The position numbers were made by a program, and so were the translations under genes. 64,000 nt of DNA from an uncultured Bacteroidales bacterium (GTDB lineage Bacteria; Bacteroidota; Bacteroidia; Bacteroidales; FEN-979): contig CAILVF010000001.1 of the NCBI GenBank assembly GCA_903837605.1, forward strand, positions 62,001 to 126,000, given 5' to 3'. Positions 54,101-62,500 of the stretch are shown here, one piece after another. The number at the start of each line of letters is the position of its first letter. The stretch's first letter is position 1. The notes under the pieces are model-generated. The model had not been told where the DNA came from and searched no databases. It worked only from the letters and a program-made list of their open reading frames with translations.

Positions 54101-54213
54101 CTATAAAGGATAAAACCACTTCACTTACTGTTTCTGATATAAAAACAGGGGTTTACATTTTGCTCGTGAAGCATAATAACAGGCAGTATTATTTAAAAGT
54201 GGTGAAATTCTGA
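51151..54213 (+). CDS. large T9SS type A-secreted protein with polysaccharide-deacetylase-like start
   Basis: A 1020-residue secreted protein with a signal peptide (about 1-27). The first 350 mature residues (GIGFRIDENPP, RGIELMDNTPTHATQ, HPDGPYPWINPLKLQ) have the look of a polysaccharide-deacetylase or other barrel fold, but this is tentative. Beta-sandwich domains follow (about 560-920, with repeated DSTICRGDSI and DTTLCTNKSI motifs), and the final 70 residues are a T9SS type A sorting domain (YPNPFNESISILM). The ATG at 51151 was preferred over a TTG at 51145 that overlaps the upstream stop. It is convergent with the kinase genes. Confidence 0.78.
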   Translation: MIKKGIQYILLLIVALAMLLPSAGISQNATKRGGIGFRIDENPPISKVHSYDSLFSKYGQKYSFAVTSYILPLVPQYVDTLKALSLRGIELMDNTPTHATQFFNVLNYQDANLYSNKPGVDHINGQKVCLKYSACDTTHPHGEGYINIFGNKVISYEPGEFHDLLSPSAYFAIYLGHPVDSLCLFYNVQSVNTSDPDTLYLRTIWDETKNFSDRWHFLYHKIQNNNVVMHDSAVKILGKRSLDIFDSLHLPRPYTWIHPDGPYPWINPLKLQASLGVKLGFQQSTSFINPSLFCYNEFDPGKNKQFAINSEALSMESSSFKSNSHIIAEAIAKHYVLFDFARLTNSYGGWNAYLHRMDSLLVWCSSNNIPIRTYSQWKVLLYDSIAQKVVNIFPKLDVDIDHNGWPDGFDFDTLNIQGRFDASDGPPSGGGKSFKIEGGGTICKVTGLAGLEKRSNKLTVYTRCLRNHQSNIQVEVSFPGFSQTQTFEIKSDSTAWMPYTKTVDVPDSANTANFTLTHDTVYHDTVKISGFDFRSSGFLNKSRYPLQEVTANAQFPLINMNDIVIASVYDPLTISWTFRGNHSMRFSVDTAGLMKSLKPSSFWIGKDSVFAIAHSQDGAVDSCFFRFRSDSIPTACAGGSINIAILDTITGSDYIVWTSSPYDSTMTDTTIYNPTVSPVKSTLYRVKVYNILGNIVRDSIYIIRHPIPVPGLFKDSTICRGDSIVLHALEGTRFLWNTGDTTASIKVRPDSLTMYTVHVTTQWDCSADDTTLIHVAPVPAVKLSGLIPQYCINDTSCYLLKGDPGAPPGIFGGSSGVKGSQFCPQYARAGKDTVWYQEISHQGCYNADTVYVTVNALPVIPKLRDTTLCTNKSIYLNGGTGADNYLWSNGDTTQYTVINYKDYGLGKFIIGVYATKAGCVSKDTALISFIKCPDGVYDLSGDEQFSVYPNPFNESISILMKDQAGAGDNASLLDLRGELVASCPIKDKTTSLTVSDIKTGVYILLVKHNNRQYYLKVVKF

Positions 54214-54214
54214 C

Positions 54215-55543
54215 CTATTCGATATCAAGCATATCAATTACATCAGTGAGTTCCTTGGGCCTGTAAGGCTTTGCAAGGTATTCATCCATACCTGCAGAAA
54301 TGCATTTCTCCCGGTCGGTCATAATAACGTGGGCTGTGACCGCTATGATTTTTATTGGAGGCTTGGCGTTTGCGGGGTCTTTCTCTCTTTGCTCTTTCTC
54401 GAAATTCCTGATTACATGGGTAGATTCCAGTCCGTCCATAATAGGCATGGCAATATCCATGATGATCAGATCATAATGCTTTTCCCGGAATTTCTCAAAG
54501 GCGACTTTGCCGTTTTCTGCAATCTCAACCTGGTGCCCCGACCTGGTTAGTGTTGTAGCTGCAAATTTCTGATTGAGAATGTTGTCCTCAACCAGCAAAA
54601 TCATTAATGGCCTGCTTTTCTTTACTTTATTCTGTTTCTGGCTGATGTTATTCCTGAAAGCCTCAATGTCACCGGCTTCGTATAATAAAGTAAACCAAAA
54701 TGTTGAGCCAATGTCCTTTTTACTGGTCACACCGATTTTACCCTTCATCAGATCGATGAGATTCTTTGATATGGATAATCCTAATCCTGTACCTTCAAAT
54801 TGCTTTATCAATGGGCTGTCCAACTGGGCATATTCCTGGAACAAATTGGCTTGTTCCTCCTCGGGGATCCCAACCCCGGTGTCGGTTACTTCAAATTTCA
54901 GCAGGACAAAACCCGGAGGAAGGGAATTCATGGAGTATACTTCGTCTGGAAGATACTCGGTAAGTCTCAGATCGCTAAGCCTGTTAACATCAAGAATCTC
55001 AACGGATACAACAACAGAACCTTCAAGAGTAAATTTTAATGCGTTATTTGTAAGGTTGACCAGTATCTGATGCAGACGCACGGCATCACCGATAATGCAT
55101 TCCGGCACGGCCGACTGGATCCTGTATGAAAGTTCAATCCCCTTGCCCTTCGCCCTGAGAGATAACATCTTGATTACCTGATGAATTTCCTCGTGCAGCA
55201 GGAACGGTTTGTTTTCCAGTTTAAGCTGCCCTGCTTTTATCTTGGAAAAGTCAAGAATATCATTGATTATAGCCAGCAGATTATGACTTGAGATATTAAT
55301 GACCTCAAGAAGTTCACGTTGCTCGGGACTCAGATTTGTCTGGTCGAGTATATTATAAATTCCAATGATGCTGTTCATCGGTGTCCTGATCTCATGGCTC
55401 ATGTTTGCCAGGAAGATGGTCTTTGTTCGATCAGCATCGTACGCTCTGATCTTTGCCTTCTCAAGGTCTTTAAGGGCCTGATTGTAATTAACTTCCAATT
55501 CCTTTAAACGTAATTCGAGTTCAGTCGCTTTTAATTCATCCAT
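54215..55543 (-). CDS. hybrid histidine kinase/response regulator, cytosolic
   Basis: A 442-residue protein with an N-terminal coiled coil, a HisKA domain with His50 in MSHEIRTPMN, a HATPase_c domain (about 160-290) with the N, G1 (DTGVGI) and G2 (GTGLGL) boxes, and a receiver domain (about 313-440) with Asp in IIMDIAMP. No membrane segment or sensor domain is seen, so it probably takes its input from a partner. It starts 4 bp after the upstream kinase gene, with which it must be coexpressed. All catalytic residues appear intact. Confidence 0.92.
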   Translation of the reverse strand: MDELKATELELRLKELEVNYNQALKDLEKAKIRAYDADRTKTIFLANMSHEIRTPMNSIIGIYNILDQTNLSPEQRELLEVINISSHNLLAIINDILDFSKIKAGQLKLENKPFLLHEEIHQVIKMLSLRAKGKGIELSYRIQSAVPECIIGDAVRLHQILVNLTNNALKFTLEGSVVVSVEILDVNRLSDLRLTEYLPDEVYSMNSLPPGFVLLKFEVTDTGVGIPEEEQANLFQEYAQLDSPLIKQFEGTGLGLSISKNLIDLMKGKIGVTSKKDIGSTFWFTLLYEAGDIEAFRNNISQKQNKVKKSRPLMILLVEDNILNQKFAATTLTRSGHQVEIAENGKVAFEKFREKHYDLIIMDIAMPIMDGLESTHVIRNFEKEQREKDPANAKPPIKIIAVTAHVIMTDREKCISAGMDEYLAKPYRPKELTDVIDMLDIE

Positions 55544-55547
55544 AAAA

Positions 55548-56963
55548 TCAAAACTTATTCAGTTGGTTCTTCATTATTGAATACAGCTGCTGCTGGTTAA
55601 TTGGTTTAGAGATATAATCGTCAAAACCGGCTTCAAGCAGTTTTTCACGGTCACCCGCCATGGCATATGCGGTTTGGGCGATAAAGGGAATGGAATTGTA
55701 TTGCTTCCAGGTCTTTCGTATCTCATGCATCAGTTTTACGCCATCCCAGGGAGGAGGAAGGTTAATATCGAAGAGCATAACATCGAAGAATTTGTTCTCT
55801 GCAGCCTTCTCTTTAATTATTTTCAGGGTTTCGTCTCCATTAACAGCTGCAATGACCGTGCCCAACGACTTTGTCATTTCGGTCAGCACCAGTTTGTTCA
55901 TCATGTCATCTTCAACAATAAAGATGTCAAGGTTGTGAAGACCCCTGGCTTTCTTTTTTTGTTCCTGGGTCGAGGGTGCCGATTCCTGGGAATACGCATC
56001 GCGGGTTCGTAAAAAAAGCGTTACAGTGGTTCCAACACCCTTTTCGGACTGGATTTCCAATATCCCCTGCATCATCTCGAGAAGACTTTTAGCAAGGGGC
56101 AACCCAAGGCCTGTACCCTTACCCTCTTTTGAGAACCCTGTTGTCTCGCTTTTAAATGGAGCAAGAAGTTCCGGTATGAATGCAGGATCGATTCCCGTTC
56201 CGGTATCTTTTATACGGATGGAAACCATGTCCCTCTCCTTATGAAAATCGGTTGAGATATTGATAAAGCCCTGTTCAGTGAATTTTATGGAGTTATCAAG
56301 TACGATACTAAGTGCTTTGGACAGTCCTGCTTCGTCGGCAAGTCCTTCAGGAATATCTCCCGGTTTAAAATTCAGCTTAAGCTTCTTCTTGTTAGCCTGG
56401 AAAAGATGAACCTGGATACTGTTTGCAACGATCCCGTTTACTGAGCAGGGGATGGGTTTAAGGGTAAAATCGTTTGACTCGACCCTGCTGATATCAATAA
56501 TATTATTCAACAAGTGGAGCAGCCTGTCACCGCTTTCCAGAACGGCATGGGCATAATCGAACAATTCCTTGTTCTCGATCACGGAAAGCTCGGCTTCAAG
56601 CAGGCTTGCAAAACCGATAATGTTATTCAGAGGGGTCCTGATCTCCGAACTTACATTTGAAAGAAAAGAGTTGAGGAGGAAATTGGCATCTTCGGCTTTT
56701 TTTAAAGCTTTCTTCAACATCATATCCCTGTCCCTTTTCTCGTCATATTCTTCTTTAATGACAAGCGTTCTCTCGATAACCTGGCTGTCGATTCCCGCTT
56801 CATATTCCCTTAGCTTTGCCAGGGCATCTTGAAGTTCTCCATCCCTAACTTTAAACTTATTGTCAAAATCCGCTGATTTTTTCCTGGCAGTGATGTTCTG
56901 GAAAATTGCAATTACAATCAGCAAGCCTGATAAAATGATAAGAAAAATACTTAATGAGTTCAT
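55548..56963 (-). CDS. hybrid histidine kinase with Ser in place of the H-box His
   Basis: A 471-residue protein with one N-terminal membrane helix (about 5-25), a coiled coil, a HisKA domain, a HATPase_c domain and a receiver domain. In the H-box, NVSSEIRTP, the phospho-accepting His is replaced by Ser106 (codon TCG at 56648-56646). The ATP-binding boxes are kept (Asn224, DTGTGI, GTGLGLP), as is the receiver Asp399 in LFDINLPP. It could bind ATP but not autophosphorylate in the normal way. It is the first of two coupled kinase genes and might act on, or dimerise with, the second. Confidence 0.9.
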   Translation of the reverse strand: MNSLSIFLIILSGLLIVIAIFQNITARKKSADFDNKFKVRDGELQDALAKLREYEAGIDSQVIERTLVIKEEYDEKRDRDMMLKKALKKAEDANFLLNSFLSNVSSEIRTPLNNIIGFASLLEAELSVIENKELFDYAHAVLESGDRLLHLLNNIIDISRVESNDFTLKPIPCSVNGIVANSIQVHLFQANKKKLKLNFKPGDIPEGLADEAGLSKALSIVLDNSIKFTEQGFINISTDFHKERDMVSIRIKDTGTGIDPAFIPELLAPFKSETTGFSKEGKGTGLGLPLAKSLLEMMQGILEIQSEKGVGTTVTLFLRTRDAYSQESAPSTQEQKKKARGLHNLDIFIVEDDMMNKLVLTEMTKSLGTVIAAVNGDETLKIIKEKAAENKFFDVMLFDINLPPPWDGVKLMHEIRKTWKQYNSIPFIAQTAYAMAGDREKLLEAGFDDYISKPINQQQLYSIMKNQLNKF

Positions 56964-56969
56964 TTTTAG

Positions 56970-57776
56970 TTATTTGTAAGCAATATATAAATCTTCTTCC
57001 GGATTTATAGCATACTGATCAAGCTCAATTGGCCACTTATCCCGGTATGGGTTATGCCGCTTAACAACAAACCCTCCTTTTTCAAGCCTGCTCTGATAAT
57101 CCTGCCCGTAAATCCTGACATGGTCATATTGTCCGAAAATCTTCTCCCTTTGTTCCGGCGTTTTTACTGATGGATCTTCAAATGTTTTCTCCAGAATCTT
57201 CGAAACAGGAACCTGTAAAATTGCCCAGCCTCCGGGTTTTAACACACGGTGCAGTTCGCCTATTGCTTTCATGTCATCTTCGATATGCTCGAGAACATGG
57301 TTGCAAATAATAATATCGAATACCTCATCTTCGAATTTAAGACTGGTGATATCCAGGGTGTTTGTTGTCCTTTCGTAATAAAAACCTTCATGGTATTTCA
57401 TACCCGCTTCATATGAAATATTGGGCAAACGGTTAAGCATTGCCCTGATGCAGCCTTCAGGGGCAACATGGAAAACCTTTAAAGGTGCCGAAAGAATATT
57501 TGTCTTTTGGCTGAGGAAAAGATATACAAGGCGGTCACGGTCAAGAGAATGGCAACGAGGGCAGACGTCATTCAGACGATATCCTGCTCCAATAATCTGT
57601 TTTTCGTAGATTACCGGCAGGTCAATGCCCCCCGGACGGAATTTTCGAAAAGAATATCCGCAATAGGGGCAGTAATATACATCACCGCGTAAAATAATGG
57701 CAGAGGCCTTTTGATAGGCTCCTCTGAGCTTTTTTGCAAGCCAGAAAGGAATTAGTTTCTTCAGGGCTGGTCTCAT
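56970..57776 (-). CDS. zinc-ribbon SAM-dependent methyltransferase
   Basis: A 268-residue class I methyltransferase. The N-terminus has two Cys pairs, CPYC and CPRC, likely a zinc ribbon. The Rossmann core holds a SAM-binding region around KVFHVAPEG, and the ICNHVLEHIEDDMKAI and LKPGGWAILQVP motifs are diagnostic. It belongs to a minus-strand surface-polysaccharide run and may methylate a sugar or lipid intermediate. It lies 6 bp upstream of the sensor kinase pair on the same strand. Confidence 0.88.
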   Translation of the reverse strand: MRPALKKLIPFWLAKKLRGAYQKASAIILRGDVYYCPYCGYSFRKFRPGGIDLPVIYEKQIIGAGYRLNDVCPRCHSLDRDRLVYLFLSQKTNILSAPLKVFHVAPEGCIRAMLNRLPNISYEAGMKYHEGFYYERTTNTLDITSLKFEDEVFDIIICNHVLEHIEDDMKAIGELHRVLKPGGWAILQVPVSKILEKTFEDPSVKTPEQREKIFGQYDHVRIYGQDYQSRLEKGGFVVKRHNPYRDKWPIELDQYAINPEEDLYIAYK

Positions 57777-57795
57777 CTTGTTTTATTATGCATTA

Positions 57796-59418
57796 TTAAA
57801 ACGTACCGGCATAGATTTTCCTGTTCACCGATCGTCCGCCAAAGCGAAAAATGCAAATATAACAGGCATCGTCAAGTCTTCCAACAAATTTCTCAATTTC
57901 GACAGGGCCCGGGCCGTATATTGAATTGAAAAGAGAAGAAATATGTTTCCCCTGCAGGGAATATAAATCTGCTGAAAGGGACTCCCTTTCTTCGACTTTT
58001 AAGCTAATTTTCATCACCCCTGAAATAAAGTAACACCGGATGATTTCCAGGCCGGGGGCCACAGAGTTTTCATTTATATAAAGAAGCGATGAATCATGGC
58101 ATTCAAATGCACCGATGTCATATTTCCACGGCCATGGCCTGAACCGGCCGATTATATCTGTGTTCAATGGCAATCCGGCAACAGCAGAACCTTTGTTAAC
58201 GGCAGGGGAGGAAGGCTGGAGGTCATAGTTATCAGCGGACGGGTTAATGAACTTTACATCGCCAACGCTGGCAACCTGCAAATTATCCAGTTGGGCAAGT
58301 GTCGTCCCCGGAGCAAGTTTAATGTATGAACCAGGCACATTGGCGATAATATTGTCCGATGCCACACTGTTTACGGCTGAAGTACTCCTGAAATCGATAC
58401 CATTTGTCCTGGGCGACACTATGGTATTGAATACGATCTGATAGCCCCTGCCTGCAGCCGGGGTTTGCGTTCCGATGTAGATGCCGTGTTTCTGGCCTGA
58501 ACCGCTGAAATTCTTGCCGGGATTCACAATAAGATTATTATAAATATAGTTTCCACCCTGTCCCAGTTCATCAATGCCATCTCCCTTTCCGTCCTTTATA
58601 AAATTTGAGAAACAATTGCATGATGAACCGCCTCCGAGTAAAAAGCCGCTCATTTGCCCGCTTGCTTCGCTCTGGCTGTCAAGGTGAATAAAGTTGTTAT
58701 TTACAAAGCAGGCCGAATCAGCGCAGGAAACCTGTATGCCGTCCCATCCGGTATTTTCAACCCTGTTATTGTAGATTGTCAGTCCACGTATGAGGTGAGG
58801 GTATACCAGAGTATCTTTTCCATTGCAATGAATTGTATAGCCGCTGTAGTAGGAATGTCCTATGTACATGCCTTCATCCGCAATATCATGAAGATAATTA
58901 TCATGGATGCTTATGTTCCTCATGGTAAAATTACCCCTTGTTGACTTAAAACTGCAGTCGGGATCAGTCTTTGCGACAATTCCGGTCCAGGAAGCAGCAG
59001 ATATTTCAACTCCTGCAACCTCTATGCATGTGCTCAATCCCTGTATAGCAACTCCTGCATTGACAATACTGATTACAAATCCATAAGAGCCCGGATCAGC
59101 TGCACCAATACACCTGATCCAGGAGCAGGTATCGAATTTTATCCCGTAGTTTGAGTTTGTTAAAATGACAATCCCTCCCAGATTCTGAACAAGGATAGGT
59201 TTGGCGGATGTGCCATGAATGCTGCGAAGTAAAATATACTGGCGGGTTGATGCCGAAATATAGATCGTATCACCGGGCTTCACGGCCGATGCATTGCCCC
59301 GCCCGTCTATTACCGGTTTGTCGGGACCGAAGATGAATTGAGTGGCAAGCACAATGCCAGGAGAAAGAATTGTGAGAAGTAAGGCAAGTAAGAAGAGAAT
59401 ATATTGCTTATGTTTCAT
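57796..59418 (-). CDS. right-handed beta-helix protein
   Basis: A 540-residue exported protein with a signal peptide (1-25, ending VLATQF). The central part (about 60-400) has parallel beta-helix repeats (IRGLTIYNNRVENTGWDGIQV, NYIYNNLIVNPG) typical of polysaccharide lyases, glycosidases and epimerases. The C-terminal 80 residues are beta-rich and may be a weak T9SS sorting domain, ending in IYAGTF. In this glycan locus it may modify or cut the secreted polysaccharide, as an inference. No catalytic residues could be assigned. Confidence 0.8.
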   Translation of the reverse strand: MKHKQYILFLLALLLTILSPGIVLATQFIFGPDKPVIDGRGNASAVKPGDTIYISASTRQYILLRSIHGTSAKPILVQNLGGIVILTNSNYGIKFDTCSWIRCIGAADPGSYGFVISIVNAGVAIQGLSTCIEVAGVEISAASWTGIVAKTDPDCSFKSTRGNFTMRNISIHDNYLHDIADEGMYIGHSYYSGYTIHCNGKDTLVYPHLIRGLTIYNNRVENTGWDGIQVSCADSACFVNNNFIHLDSQSEASGQMSGFLLGGGSSCNCFSNFIKDGKGDGIDELGQGGNYIYNNLIVNPGKNFSGSGQKHGIYIGTQTPAAGRGYQIVFNTIVSPRTNGIDFRSTSAVNSVASDNIIANVPGSYIKLAPGTTLAQLDNLQVASVGDVKFINPSADNYDLQPSSPAVNKGSAVAGLPLNTDIIGRFRPWPWKYDIGAFECHDSSLLYINENSVAPGLEIIRCYFISGVMKISLKVEERESLSADLYSLQGKHISSLFNSIYGPGPVEIEKFVGRLDDACYICIFRFGGRSVNRKIYAGTF

Positions 59419-59437
59419 AACCAGGATTGAATTAAGT

Positions 59438-60616
59438 TCAGCCGCGCTTGGCCCTTTCCCAATTAACTGACTGCTGTTTCTTTATATACCTTGCAAATCC
59501 CAGGTACACGGCAAGATTCATAATAAAAAAATAGTAAGGAATATATAACAGTTTGATTTTTATCTTTCTTTCTTCAAGGAACCATCCAAGCAATGCTGTG
59601 AAATAGAACAGGAGCTGGCCCCAGAAAAGCCAGACATATATGCTGCTGAAATTGAAAAGGCCTTCGGTGAACGTGATGATACCGGAGCATACGAGCATAA
59701 TAAGAAGACCAAGAGGTGCAAGGGTCCATCGCAGAACCCGGTGTGATATATACTGGAAAGAAAGAAGGCCAAACCTGAAGGGGTTCAGGAGCTCCTTTAA
59801 CCGAATCACCGATTGAATACCTCCTGCTGATATCCGGATCTTCCGTTTTAGTTCTTCCCTGACACTTGCTGAAGGGTTTTCGATAGCGTACGCCTCAGGG
59901 TCATACTGTATTGTGTAACCCTGCTCTGCAATCCGCAGTGAAATAATAAAATCATCCAGTAATGTATCCGGCTCCACAGGTCTGAATAGTTCTGTTCTGA
60001 GAGCGAATAACTCACCTGCAGCGCCGACCACCGAATAGAGTTCGGCATCCCATTTCTTCAGGGTGGACTCATATTTCCAATAGATTCCTTCAGTAGCTGC
60101 TGCAGATTCTTTGTTGAAAACCCTTTTCTCTCCTGACACACAGCCAACGCCGGGCCTTTTGAATAAATTGACTATCCTTCTTACCGACTCCCGTCCCAGC
60201 ATGGTGTTCCCATCGGAAAAGATCACGATAGGTGTTTTTACAAACTGCATACCGCGGTTCATTGCCGCTATTTTCCCGGCTCTCAGTGGTTGATGATAAA
60301 CCTCGACACCCTCATACTTTCGTAGTATGTCAGGAGTACCGTCATCGGAACCATCGGTGATCCATACATGCCTGACCTTTTCCCTTGGGTATTCGAGTGA
60401 AAAGGAATTCCTGATCTTTTCATCCACGAAGTCCTTTTCATTATAAGCGGCAACAAACAATGTTACTTCCGGCTCATAGATTTCATCCGGAACAGTTATT
60501 TTCTTAGCTGCCATCCGCTTTATCCTGATCAGTACAAACAACAGGATCCCGTATCCCAGATAGGCATAAAATATGATGAAAAGAAAAGCCCAGACAGTAA
60601 TTTTCAGTACCAGCAT
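59438..60616 (-). CDS. membrane-bound family 2 glycosyltransferase
   Basis: A 392-residue processive-type enzyme with an N-terminal membrane helix, a cytosolic GT-A domain (about 45-270) and three or four C-terminal membrane helices. The motifs VAAYNEKDF, DGSDDGTP, FSDGNTML and DDFIISLRIAEQG, with the later RKIRISAGGIQS stretch, resemble poly-N-acetylglucosamine or cellulose-synthase-like enzymes. It would make a polysaccharide backbone at the inner membrane. It is in the minus-strand glycan run. Confidence 0.9.
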   Translation of the reverse strand: MLVLKITVWAFLFIIFYAYLGYGILLFVLIRIKRMAAKKITVPDEIYEPEVTLFVAAYNEKDFVDEKIRNSFSLEYPREKVRHVWITDGSDDGTPDILRKYEGVEVYHQPLRAGKIAAMNRGMQFVKTPIVIFSDGNTMLGRESVRRIVNLFKRPGVGCVSGEKRVFNKESAAATEGIYWKYESTLKKWDAELYSVVGAAGELFALRTELFRPVEPDTLLDDFIISLRIAEQGYTIQYDPEAYAIENPSASVREELKRKIRISAGGIQSVIRLKELLNPFRFGLLSFQYISHRVLRWTLAPLGLLIMLVCSGIITFTEGLFNFSSIYVWLFWGQLLFYFTALLGWFLEERKIKIKLLYIPYYFFIMNLAVYLGFARYIKKQQSVNWERAKRG

Positions 60617-60637
60617 AAAACAGATATTAGGTCCTAA

Positions 60638-61297
60638 TTAAATCTTTCGTTCCCATTGTTTAGTTTCAGGGTTATATGCTTTCAGCACCTTTGCAGGATT
60701 ACCGGCGACAATTGAAAAGGGTGGAACATCTTTGGTGACAATGCTGCCAGCGGCTATCACTGAATGTTTCCCGACAGTAACCCCTGCAACGATCACTGCA
60801 TTTGCTCCGATCCAGACCTCATCCTCGACCTTGATCATGGAGGTAGTCTGTTTCTGATGGCTGATTGGTTTTGTCAGATCCTCGTAGGAATGATTAAGCC
60901 CCGAAAGAACAATGTTCTGGGCAAGCATGATGTCGTTACCTATAGTTACAGGCCCGATTACAGTGCAGCTAAGGCCAATCCTTGATCGTTCACCAATATA
61001 AACCGGGCCTGCGCCGTTATTGACAGTCGCAAAATCCTCTATTGTGGAGTCTTTCCCTAGTACAAAATCATTCCAGGGGAATACGTCAATCCTGGTTCTC
61101 CTGCGGATACACGAATGACGGCCCCGTTTATGTTTGAAAGGATTCAGGAATAATTTTACCCATAACCTGGGCCTGGCCTGGTTCTTTGGCGTCAGCAGGT
61201 TAATAACGAAAAGTTTCAGTTTTGGATTGGATTTGATCCTGCTCATCAGGGATCCTCCGGCGGAAGCTCCCGGTGCTGTGCTGCTTTCCTTTTCCAT
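60638..61297 (-). CDS. left-handed beta-helix acyltransferase
   Basis: A 219-residue protein with hexapeptide repeats (VYIGERSRIGLSCTVIG, IGANAVIVAGVTVG, VIAAGSIVTKDV) typical of WcaF/maltose O-acetyltransferase-like enzymes. It may O-acetylate sugars of the surface polysaccharide using acetyl-CoA. The last residue of its start codon directly abuts the next glycosyltransferase gene's stop. The ATG at 61297 is used; an internal Met at residue 18 is another option. Confidence 0.9.
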   Translation of the reverse strand: MEKESSTAPGASAGGSLMSRIKSNPKLKLFVINLLTPKNQARPRLWVKLFLNPFKHKRGRHSCIRRRTRIDVFPWNDFVLGKDSTIEDFATVNNGAGPVYIGERSRIGLSCTVIGPVTIGNDIMLAQNIVLSGLNHSYEDLTKPISHQKQTTSMIKVEDEVWIGANAVIVAGVTVGKHSVIAAGSIVTKDVPPFSIVAGNPAKVLKAYNPETKQWERKI

Positions 61298-62488
61298 TTA
61301 TCCTATTGCTTTATAGATTTCATTGACATTTGCTTCCCAGGTGTGGCCTCTGGCAAATTTCTCACGTGCAATGATCTTCTCCCGGGAATTTTCTTCTAAT
61401 GCCAGCCCGATTAAATGCACATAATCCTCTTTCGAGTTTGCCATGTAGACATGCTCCTTAAACACGCTCATCGCCTCAGTCTGGGTAGCAACCGTGGGTT
61501 TACCCATGGCAAGATATTCATCGATCTTTCGCGGATAATTCCCTATAGTGACTTCGTTAAGTATTTGCGGATTTATCGCAACATCAAAACAGTTCAGGTA
61601 GGGGGGGAGTGAATCCGGCGGTTTGCTCCCAAGGAAGTACACATTCGGGAGTGTATGGAGATCGGAATTTTTAAATGCATCATCTTCCGGGCCTATCAAA
61701 ACTATACTCCACCCTGGTCTTTGCCTGGCAATATAGGAAATGATAGCTATGTCGAGCCTTAGTTTGTAAAGTACACCTATGTAACCTATTACCGGCCTGC
61801 TGATATCAGCGATTTCGGCCGGGACGGGTCCGGTGACCAGGTTTGAATCAAACGCGCTGACATCACAGCCCTGGCCGACATAAAATGAATTTGGATTGAA
61901 TTTTTGACAGTAGTTTGCCAGGTATACCGAATTCGTAACAGCAAGGTCTGCTTTTTTAATAAGTGCAGCCTCTATCCGCACTCCCTGCTTCTTCCACCAG
62001 TCAACGGCTATCATATTATCCCTGGAGTAGTAAATGAATTTAGCAGGTTTCAGAAGATCCTTAAGGTAAAAACTCCTGTACATATCACTGTCACAGAAAA
62101 TAATAATATTCGTGAACCCGAGAACATGCAACGCTTTGCTGATCTCTTTGGCAAACCTCCTGTTGTTGATCTTATTCAGAAAATCGAAAACCAGGTTGCT
62201 CCCGATCTGGCTGATGGATTCCAGGATAGTCCTGGGATATAAGGTCCATAAGTTGTCTTTGATTTTAACCAATGATTCCTCTTTCCCCTTTATTACTGCC
62301 AGCCTTTTAACGATATTGGGATCCTTGCGGTGGCGTATGACCGACATACGGTCTGCAGGATAATTCACATACAATACTCTGTGCTTCCTTGAAAATTCAT
62401 AAGCAAGGTTCACAGGATTGGAACCTGCAGCATAGTTGATTCCCTGCAGGCTGGTAATTACGATATCCATTCTTCCATGGTCATCCAT
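61298..62488 (-). CDS. glycosyltransferase, GT-B type
   Basis: A 396-residue GT-B family protein. The C-terminal domain includes GYIGVLYKLRLDIAI, a VLIGPEDDAFK segment, VYFLGSKPPDSLPPYL and a KIDEYLAMGKPTVATQTEAM segment, typical nucleotide-sugar-binding features. It is a close paralogue of the next gene (62501-63700), and the two share order and spacing of the motifs. Its sugar donor is unknown. A second Met six residues in (62470) may be the true start. Confidence 0.88.
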   Translation of the reverse strand: MDDHGRMDIVITSLQGINYAAGSNPVNLAYEFSRKHRVLYVNYPADRMSVIRHRKDPNIVKRLAVIKGKEESLVKIKDNLWTLYPRTILESISQIGSNLVFDFLNKINNRRFAKEISKALHVLGFTNIIIFCDSDMYRSFYLKDLLKPAKFIYYSRDNMIAVDWWKKQGVRIEAALIKKADLAVTNSVYLANYCQKFNPNSFYVGQGCDVSAFDSNLVTGPVPAEIADISRPVIGYIGVLYKLRLDIAIISYIARQRPGWSIVLIGPEDDAFKNSDLHTLPNVYFLGSKPPDSLPPYLNCFDVAINPQILNEVTIGNYPRKIDEYLAMGKPTVATQTEAMSVFKEHVYMANSKEDYVHLIGLALEENSREKIIAREKFARGHTWEANVNEIYKAIG

Positions 62489-62500
62489 TGGCGTTGGTTC

